From NCBI GenBank assembly GCA_002633005.1, contig NMRA01001363.1, positions 1-24,085 of the forward strand: 24,085 bases of DNA, given 5' to 3'. This DNA comes from Phoronis australis (Eukaryota > Phoronida > Phoronidae). Made by a program: the position numbers and the translations under genes. Positions 8,501 to 17,500 of this stretch are shown piece by piece (position 1 is the first letter of the stretch; every line of letters begins with the position of its first letter). The notes beneath the pieces were generated by a model. That model saw nothing but the letters and a program-made list of their open reading frames with translations. It ran no database searches and was not told the origin of the DNA.

Positions 8501-11500
8501 TAGGGGCTCATAGGTTTTGATATTCGGAAATTTGAAAAAGGTCTCGCAGATGAAACAAAATATTCGGTTTTATCAATGTGCCTTTACCTTTATGGGCCCA
8601 AATGTGCCCTATTCCTTTTCATGCACCCACATATTTATATGTGGAGGCATTATGCAGTCATCTCCGTCCGTCTGTCCGTCCGTCCGTCCGTCCGTCCGTC
8701 CGTCCGTCCGTCTGGCGTCAGGCGTCCGCTGCTGTATCTCCAAAACGCCTTGACGTATGTTCATGAAATTTTGTACATGTGTTTCTTCCGTGGATAGGAC
8801 GGCATAAGCGAACATAGGGGCGGATACGACTACCGGTGTGCCCCCTAGTGGCAATTTTAGTTTTTTACGTTTATCTCTCGATCTTCATAAGTCCTCAACG
8901 GATTTTCATAAAATTTTGTACATAGACACCTATTAGTGAGATGACGCTATTCTTCCGTTTTCGGATGGATTCGATGTAGTTTGCGCCACTTGGCCATTTT
9001 TACTGTTTTCGAGTCTGTTTTTTTAAGTCCACCCCTCTATCAACCAAACCACTCAAAGGATGATTGTAAAAATTGGCACATATGTTCTTATTATAAAGTG
9101 GACAGATGACGATGATTTTCCGACGACCTCGACTACTATGGCGCCTCCTAGTAGCAATTATTTTACCCCGATGGCTGTATCTCCTAAACCCTGTGCAAGA
9201 TCTTTATTAAATTCAGAAAGTGTATTGATATGAAGTTGACAACGAACAACGACGACTCAGACGGATCTGACGAACACTGTGTCCCTGAGTGGAAATTGTC
9301 TTTTTTTCTGTTTTCGTCTGTTTCTCTGAAGCTGCTTGACGGATTGTTATGAAGTTTGATGAATAGCTTCTTACTGAAATGATGACATGCTCCTGTTTTC
9401 AGATGGAATTGAGGAATTTTGCGCCACCTGGTGGCCATTTTTGCTGTTTCCAAATTTTGGTTTTTGGCGTCCACCACTCCATCAACCAAAACATTCTAGG
9501 AATGGTTTTGAAAATTGGCGTATGTGTTCTCAGTGTGAAAAGGACGTTCAATGATGGCGACTGAGTACTGTGGCGCCTCCTAGTGGTAGTTTTGTTTGTT
9601 TTGAGCCCATTGCTGTATCTCTTAAACCCATTGCAGGATCTTTATTAAATTTAGTAAGTGTTTTTATATGAAAATAACAACAGACGACGACGACTTTCAG
9701 GTGGATCCAACGGACGCTGTGCCCACAAGTTCCAATTTCATTTTATTCTGTTTTCCTTTGTTTTTCTGAAGCGCCTGGACAGATTTTCGTGAAATATTGC
9801 ATGTTCCCGTTTTTGGACGGATTGTACGTTTTGGCGCCATCTAGTGGCCATTTTTACGATGCAAATAATTTACCCTAAAAGCACACCATTTGCGATGCAT
9901 TCGTGGGCGCATTTTGACGCTCTGCGTTGCTCTAGTTACCTATGTCCGCTACAAAAAATATTCACGCACACAACAACGTTTAAAGATTTTTTTGTCATGT
10001 AGGCTTCTAGCCCTGCTTGCACCGAGCTCGAAAACGTCGTTATGGACTGGCTTGGGAAGATACTGAAGTTGCCCGAGGAATTCTTGTCTTTTCCGTCACA
10101 TGGAAAAGGGGGTGGAGTTATTCAGGTACTACTTAATGGTGTCAACTTGCAAGAAATGTTAGCTTGCTTAAAAATGCTACAAACCCGACATCCGTCAATG
10201 AATCTGGTCGAGTCTTGATTTAGACCTCTAGCGTAGCAGCAATAAAGCCGGTTTGTGTTTGTGCCTTACTCAGATGAAAAGGGGTTTCTGAGCTTGCAAA
10301 AAGCTGATTACTTGACACCATCTTCGTCACATAAAATGACCTGATGTAACACCTTATTGAGCCTGGTCTCGAGCAGTAAGGAACTGTCAGTTCTTCAGAA
10401 GCTCAGAAATTACTTCTGAACTGAGCAGAGTAAGATGAAGTAAGACGATAAGGGTCACTTTTTTACGGAATGCTGGCTTACGGCGGCATCTTTCAAGCAT
10501 TTTTTGTTTTTGTTTCAGTGCATCAATTAGTCAAAGTATTTTGTACAGTTGAATTATCTTGTGTATTGAATGAAATCACTGGTTTGAATTTAATTTGCAT
10601 GTGTCTGTACACTTTTTCTCTCTTATTTGTTCATCCAGGGAACAGCTAGTGAGTCTACCGTTGTTTGCCTGTTTGCGGCTAGGAGTAAGGCCATACACGA
10701 GCAACGAGAACAAGACCCTTCTCTCTCAATCTCTGACGTCATGGGTCGACTTGTTGGATACACGTCTGATCAGGTACCGGTATTTTTTGAGACACATCAT
10801 AAGTAATAGACCCGCCCAAATTTCTTTGTCAAAACATTAATTTTGCATTCGAATTAAGATTACTTACCGTTTTAGTTTCAACTTGCACCTTTATTCAGAA
10901 TAGAAGTGAGCTCTGAGCTTGTGAAACTTGGGCTGCTTTCGCTAGCACTTGCTGGGAAAAACCTTCGCTTATGGAACATAAACAGGGCATTCTATCCAAT
11001 AACTTATAAATTCAGTCCCACAATTCTGATTTCCATCATCACCGACCAAACATTGCAGTGACTAACATTTTGCTAGGTTCGCTTGTTAGGTCTCGAGCAT
11101 ACACATCACACTATTTGGATGTTTAGTGATGACGTGCCAAGGCTTAAAATGACGCAATTGGTACCCGGAAGTAAAAATACACAGGCCGTCACTCTGGGTC
11201 CAGAACGTCATAATGTCGTCAAAATGACGTCATGCTAAACGTTCTTGAAATATTATGATGTCTATGGTCTCGAGCATAATCTCACCTTTCACTTATGTGA
11301 TTTTGCGTGATGTCCTATGCGACCTTGCTTTTCTCACAAGAAACTTGGTCTACCGAAAACACTCCAGGCAAATCGTTACTGCTGTAGACTGAACTCAATG
11401 TTAAAGGCAAAGGCAACCTTCTTTCATGTCACTTTTAGCAAAAATAAGGTTCGTTGATTATCCCAGACACATTTTTCACTTAATTACAGCTTTTCGTAAT

Positions 11501-14500
11501 TTGATTTATTTCTCGTCCTCTACTCCGGAAGTGACGTTTTGGGAGGCAAGAGTTTCGCGCCAATTTCTTTTCATTGTAGTCTGACCGTGAGGGCTGTCGA
11601 GTCAGTCATTGTTCTACCTCGGTTGTGATAAGTTCGGTCGTCTTTTGCTTTTGTTTACAAGTCAGTCAACATGCCACGCTGTTGCTTCGTGCCGGGATGT
11701 ACTCATTATCGTCTCACACGTGCTTTGGGTACCTTGCGTCGCTTTCCGAAGGATGATTCACTTCGCCGTACTTGGCTAGCTCGTTCATGTGAAGAACGCA
11801 GCGCTACCCGTCCATGCAACGTACAAAGCAGTGGAGGGTTACCGAGTGTGTGGCAAGCATTTTCTGCCGTCACATTACGACAGAGATATGTACGCTGAAT
11901 TGGTGAAGGTCCCATCGAAACAACGCCTGAAGGAGGGTACCATACCGTCGCTGTTGATTCCCGGCAGTGCCCCGCCGCCAACCCCGATAAGTGCGTTTTT
12001 TGAAGCGAGAAGTCTCGCGAGCTGTGGCCACTATATACAGTGACTGGAGGCACTTCATCTACTGTCACCCGTGCCTCCGAACGTACCCCCATTGCGTGCA
12101 ATTCCGGGAACTAGCAGTGATTCGCCCTGTGCTCTTGTCTCTAACCCAGAGCCTGTAAGCAGCCCTGCAGCGATGTTGAGTAGTGGGAGTGAATACAGGC
12201 CCAGTTCGACACCCAGTGAAGAGGACAGTTCGTCATCTAATGAACAGATCGGTGAGCTTAAGCCTGATAAGTTTAATGTGGACTTGTATTGGAGCTATTT
12301 AGAAGGTGCCAGGTGTGTGGCAAGGGAGTCACACGGCGGGATCTAAGCAGTTTGGGTGCTCAGATCACCCTCCAGTGGGAGTGTGTCGCGGGACACTCGG
12401 GCAAGTGGGACAGTACGTGAGACGATAATGAGTACACCCTAGTACACAGCAACAGCGTGGCATATTGACTGACTCGTAAGCAAAAGCAAACGGCGACCGA
12501 ACTTATCACAACCGAGGTAGAACAATGACTGACTCGACTGCTCTCACAGTCAGACTATATGAAAAGAAATTGGCGCGAAATTCTTGCCTCCCAAAACGTC
12601 ACATCCGGAGTAGACGACGAGTAATTAATTAAATTACGAAAAGCAGTAAATAACTGAAAAAATATGTCTGGGATAATCAACGAACCTTATTTTTGCTAAA
12701 ATTGACATGAAAAAAGGTTGTCTTCGCCTTTAACAACGTATCAATAGTAGCACATGCTACGGGCCATGCGCTTTTTAAGGTACCCACTCGTATTATTTTG
12801 GAGACGCCAATACCATAAACGTATTCTGATGTTTATACGCTTATGGAAGAAGTGACCCCAGGTGATGCGAAGCCAATTTGGAAAATTATTGTTGGGTGCC
12901 CAGTGCCCACACTCTTGGTCCTATACCTATTGAAAGTGGTGAGCCCACTGAGTAAGCGCTGTTTAAATAATTGTAGGTGTCGTAATGCTACACACTAAAA
13001 AAACACAGAGCCCTAAAATTGCAGAGATTCACCAACGCGCCAAGCGTTCCTTGGTTTTTCAACAATTCTTGAATTTACATATTTTTTTTTCATAAAATAC
13101 AGAGTGGCAAAATCTGCAAAACTTAAATTTGCGCAAAATATTTATGTTTGACAAACGTAGAATTATTTATATTATAGTTGGCACTCACGCTAATGGAATT
13201 CGATCAACACTTAGTATTGCCCATTGGACATATTGGCAAATTCCACGTCCTGCTTTTGCTTTGATACAATCATTTCATCTAGGTGCATCAGTTAAAATAT
13301 ACTTGTGTAAAGCAGACGTATTCTCATTATCGCTATCTTGTTCTTTTAGGCTCATTCTTCTGTTGAGAGAGCAGGAATGATCGGGATGGTAAACATACGT
13401 AAAGTCGAAAGTGACGAAAACTATAGCATGAAACCGGAAGCACTCGAAGCAGCCATTAAGGAGGATATTTCCCAAGGCAAAATACCGTTCTTTGTAAGTT
13501 ATTATATCAGCGGCTTTTTGTCATTTTGTTTACTCGCAGTCATGTGTGTATTCAAGAGGTAATTTCTATGGGAAAGTTTGTTGATTTCGTTAAGCAGATA
13601 GTCGAGTTAGATGGACACCTGAATTTTGGCGTGGCAAATTGCGCATTGCTGAGAAATAACGTCGGGTTCGGAAGCGGGGAAGGGTTGAAGAGTTGAAAAC
13701 TTGTGAAACAGGATGCATGATATTTAGAGGCATTAATTGGCCGTTGACCGGGGAGGGGGGGGGGTGATACTACAAATGTGGCCACTGTGGTAATCTTATC
13801 TCCTATTGTGAAAACACCAGTTTCGCCCCTGTGTGTATTCATGCTGTGCCATGTACTAATAAGGACTCGATCTGAAGTACAAGAAACTGAACCTCTTTTG
13901 AACATTTTACTGGAAAAGTTCCTTATTAGATGTTCGTACCTCAATGCTTCTACTCTTCCTGCGATCAGTGTCACGTGTTTGTTCTTGGAAGTACCATGCC
14001 GCACTTCAGTTTTGGCTTATGTTGTAATCTCAAACTGTTAAAAATTCTATTAATGCAACGGGTTAGCGGTCCTTATTTTATGACGTAACTCTGAATCCAA
14101 TGGAGTTAAGAAATTTCTTCATTGCCGCGAACGTGATTTTCTGTTTTTAGTTTGCAATTTCGAATCGAGCTTAATTAGTTTGATCGTGGTAACTTATAAG
14201 GATACAAGACTCAGATTTTTTTTTCGTGGTTTCACTCGAAAGTGGGTCTGCATCAATCATTTGTTGTTTTAAAGAGGTTATTCATCAAAAACAGTTTTCA
14301 CTGCATTGGTCACAAAGTGTTTAGAAGACTGAAATCTTTTGTCACAGTCGTCGATTTACTATTCACAGCTTTCATCACGTATGCCAATGAAACTGATTTT
14401 GAAAGAGCTTCCTTACTTGTTCCTTGTGGGTTGACGGAGGTTACAGTGCAATGTTTTGTATCAAAAGATTTCGGTATTCTTTTAATACGTAAAAAAAGGC

Positions 14501-17500
14501 TTTTGTGTTATGTACGTTTAACAACTTATCAACCTGAGCATATGTACCGATCGTTCTAGTGCTGTGCTACATTGGGAACGACAAATTCGTGCAGTTATGA
14601 CAAGCTAACTGAGATAGGTCCCGTATGCAACAAACATGGGGTATGGTTANGTGATACTACAAATGTGGCCACTGTGGTAATCTTATCTCCTATTGTGAAA
14701 ACACCAGTTTCGCCCCTGTGTGTATTCATGCTGTGCCATGTACTAATAAGGACTCGATCTGAAGTACAAGAAACTGAACCTCTTTTGAACATTCTACTGG
14801 AAAAGTTCCTTATTAGATGTTCGTACCTCAATGCTTCTACTCTTCCTGCGATCAGTGTCACGTGTTTGTTCTTGGAAGTACCATGCCGCACTTCAGTTTT
14901 GGCTTATGTTGTAATCTCAAACTGTTAAATTCTATTAATGCAACGGGTTAGCGGTCCTTATTTTATGACGTAACTCTGAATCCAATTGAGTTAAGAAATT
15001 TCTTCATCGCGGCGAACGTGATTTTCTGTTTTTAGTTTGCAATTTCGAATCGAGCTTAATTAGTTTGATCGTGGTAACTTATAAGGATACAAGACTCAGA
15101 TTTTTTTTCGTGGTTTCACTCGAAAGTGGGTCTGCATCAATCATTTGTTGTTTTAAAGAGGTTATTCATCTAAAACAGTTTTCACTGCATTGGTCACAAA
15201 GTGTTTAGAAGACTGAAATCTTTCTCACAGTCGTCGATTTACTATTCACAGCTTTCATCACGTATGCCAATGAAACAGAGCTTCTTACTTGTTCCTTGTG
15301 GGTTGACGGAGGTTACAGTGCAATGTTTTGTATCAAAAGATTTCGGTATTCTTTTAATAGGTAAAAACAGGCTTTTGTGTTATGAACGTTTAACAACTTA
15401 TCAACCTGAGCATATGTACCGATCGTTCTAGTGCTGTGCTACATTGGGAACGACAAATTCGTGCAGTTATGACAAGCTAACTGAGATAGGTCCCGTATGC
15501 AACAAACATGGGGTATGGTTACACATCGACGCGGCGTACGCGGGGTCGGCGTTTATATGCCCGGAGTTTAGACATCTTCTAGACGGAGTTGAGGTAGGCA
15601 CGTGGCAAAATATCAAAACATTTTTATGTTGTTTACACCATGTTTGAATCCATAAAATCAGCCATTTTAAATCTTTGGAAGATCACGTAATCGTATTTCG
15701 TGCATGACAACATAATGGAGTCCTGAACGTGTTCTTTCATTATATAGACCTGCGTGTTGATAATTAGTAATTTCCATAACATTGACATTTTTACGTGACA
15801 TCGTTCTGTAAGACCGTTTAAAACGCCTTTTTCATCAGATTATACCTTGGACACATTGTTTTAACAATCTCTTTCATAATTCCAGTTCGCTGATTCCTTC
15901 AATTTCAACCCTCACAAATGGCTAATGGTCACGTTTGACTGTTCAGCTATGTGGTAAGTTATGAGGAATAAGCTTAATTTTGCAAGCGGCCCATTTCTGT
16001 ATACAACCAAGGCTACTTTGATATTGCTCAATGTCAGGGTGGGTAAACTTCCTGCCGTAAGGTCTACAGTATTGTGAACAACGGGCATTTTTCATTGATA
16101 TACGTCTATTTTCACGAGATGCATTTGTTTTCGCATATGTGGCAATGTTGTTATGCGCCCACATATTTATGTGTGGTTGCATATTGACGTCATCTCTGTC
16201 CGGGCGTCCGGCCTCTGTCGTCCGTGTTCCGGCGTCCGCAGTTGTATCTCCGGAACCCCTCACAGCGATCTTGATGAAATTGGGAAATGTGTTCTATGTA
16301 GCTGAAGACGGATGACGGCGAATTTTAGACCTCTCCGACTACCGGCGTGCTCCCTAGTGGCAATTTTAGTTTTTACGCTTACCCCTGTTGGCCTAGCTTT
16401 GGAGGCCCTCAATGGATTTTGATAATTTTTTTTCAGTTAGGCATCTACTAGTTAGATGACGCTATCCTCCCGATTTCGGATGGATTCGAGGTACTTTGCA
16501 AAACCTGGTGGCTATTTTTGAGGGTCTTTGAGTCTGTTTTTTGGTGTCCGCCCTTTTATCAACCAAGCCGCTATAGGGATAATTATGAAAATTGGCATAT
16601 ACCGTACGGTATATTCTTACTGTGAAGAGGGCGGCTGACGAGGATTTTCCAACGACTTTGACTACTAATTGTGGCGAATCCTAGTGGCAATTTTTTTTGT
16701 TTTGCGCCCATGGGTGTATCTGTTAAACGCTGCACAGGGTCTTTATTAAAGTTTGCTAGTGTATTTGTTTGAAGTTAAGAGCGAACGATGATGATTTCAT
16801 GACAGATTGGACTACCGGTGTGCCCCTAGTGACAATTTCAATTTTTTTACGTTTACTGCTGTATCTTCAAATGTACTCAACGCATTTTCATAAAATTTGG
16901 CAGATAGGCATCTATGAGTGAGATGACGCTATCTTTCGATTTTGGGTTTGATTTGAAGTATTTTGCGCCACTTAGTGGCCATTTTTAATGTTTTCGAGTC
17001 TGTTTTTGGCGTCTACTCCTCTGTCAACCAAACCACTCTAAGGATGAATGTTGAAATTGGCATGTTTGTTCCTAAAGTGAAGAGGAAGGCTGGCGATGGT
17101 TTTCCGACAACCTCGACTACTGGTGGCGCCTTCTTCTGGTATTTTTTTTACCCTGAGGGCTGTATCTCCTAAACCCTGTGCAAGGTCTTTATTAAATTCA
17201 GCAACTGCATTGATATGAAGTTGACAACGGACAACGACGACTCAGACAGATCTGACAACCACTGTGCCCCCTAGTGGAAATTTTCATTTTTTTTTCTTTT
17301 TTCTTCCGTTTCTCTGAAGCTGCTTGACGGATTGTTATGAAATTTGATTAATAGCTTCCTATTGAAATGATGACATGCTCCTGTTTTCGGATGGATTTGT
17401 CATATTTCGCCGCATCTAGTTGCCGTTTTGACTGTTTTCTAGTCTGTTTTTGGCATCCGCTTCTCTGTCAACTAAACCACTCTAAGGACGATTGTGAACT

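Larger units (their letters stand above)
11400..12734 (+). mobile_element. THAP-domain DNA transposon remnant with 318-base TIRs
   Basis: Bases 11400-11717 and 12417-12734 are inverted copies with scattered mismatches, starting GTTAAAGGC at both outer ends. Between them is a broken frame with a THAP zinc-finger domain. THAP domains are the DNA-binding domain of P-element-type transposases as well as of host proteins. The long terminal repeats plus a THAP frame suggest a P-like or other THAP-bearing transposon that lost its catalytic part. No clear 8-base target duplication was found: the flanks AACTCAAT and AACGTATC match only partly. It lies in DDC intron 4 in the same orientation as the gene. 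Confidence 0.8.

Noticed and set aside
8517-8797. Plus-strand frames rich in PSVRPSVR
   Set aside because: They are translations of the TCCG microsatellite in three frames.
9184-9489. Minus-strand 101-residue frame
   Set aside because: It lies wholly inside the ~145-base monomer repeat, shows no family motif and is not kept open in the second copy.
8838-9847. CRISPR array
   Set aside because: The regularly spaced words sit inside diverged ~145-base monomers in an animal intron. There are no short identical repeats with unique spacers and no cas genes.
13552-14004. Minus-strand 150-residue frame opposite intron 5
   Set aside because: Intronic, no domain features. It appears twice only because of the assembly duplication.
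13764-15593. Genuine tandem duplication of DDC exon 6 (alternative mutually exclusive exons)
   Set aside because: The first copy is cut at an N in mid-exon with no donor, the intronic sequence is duplicated too at near-identity, and the same N-flanked pattern occurs at 5102.
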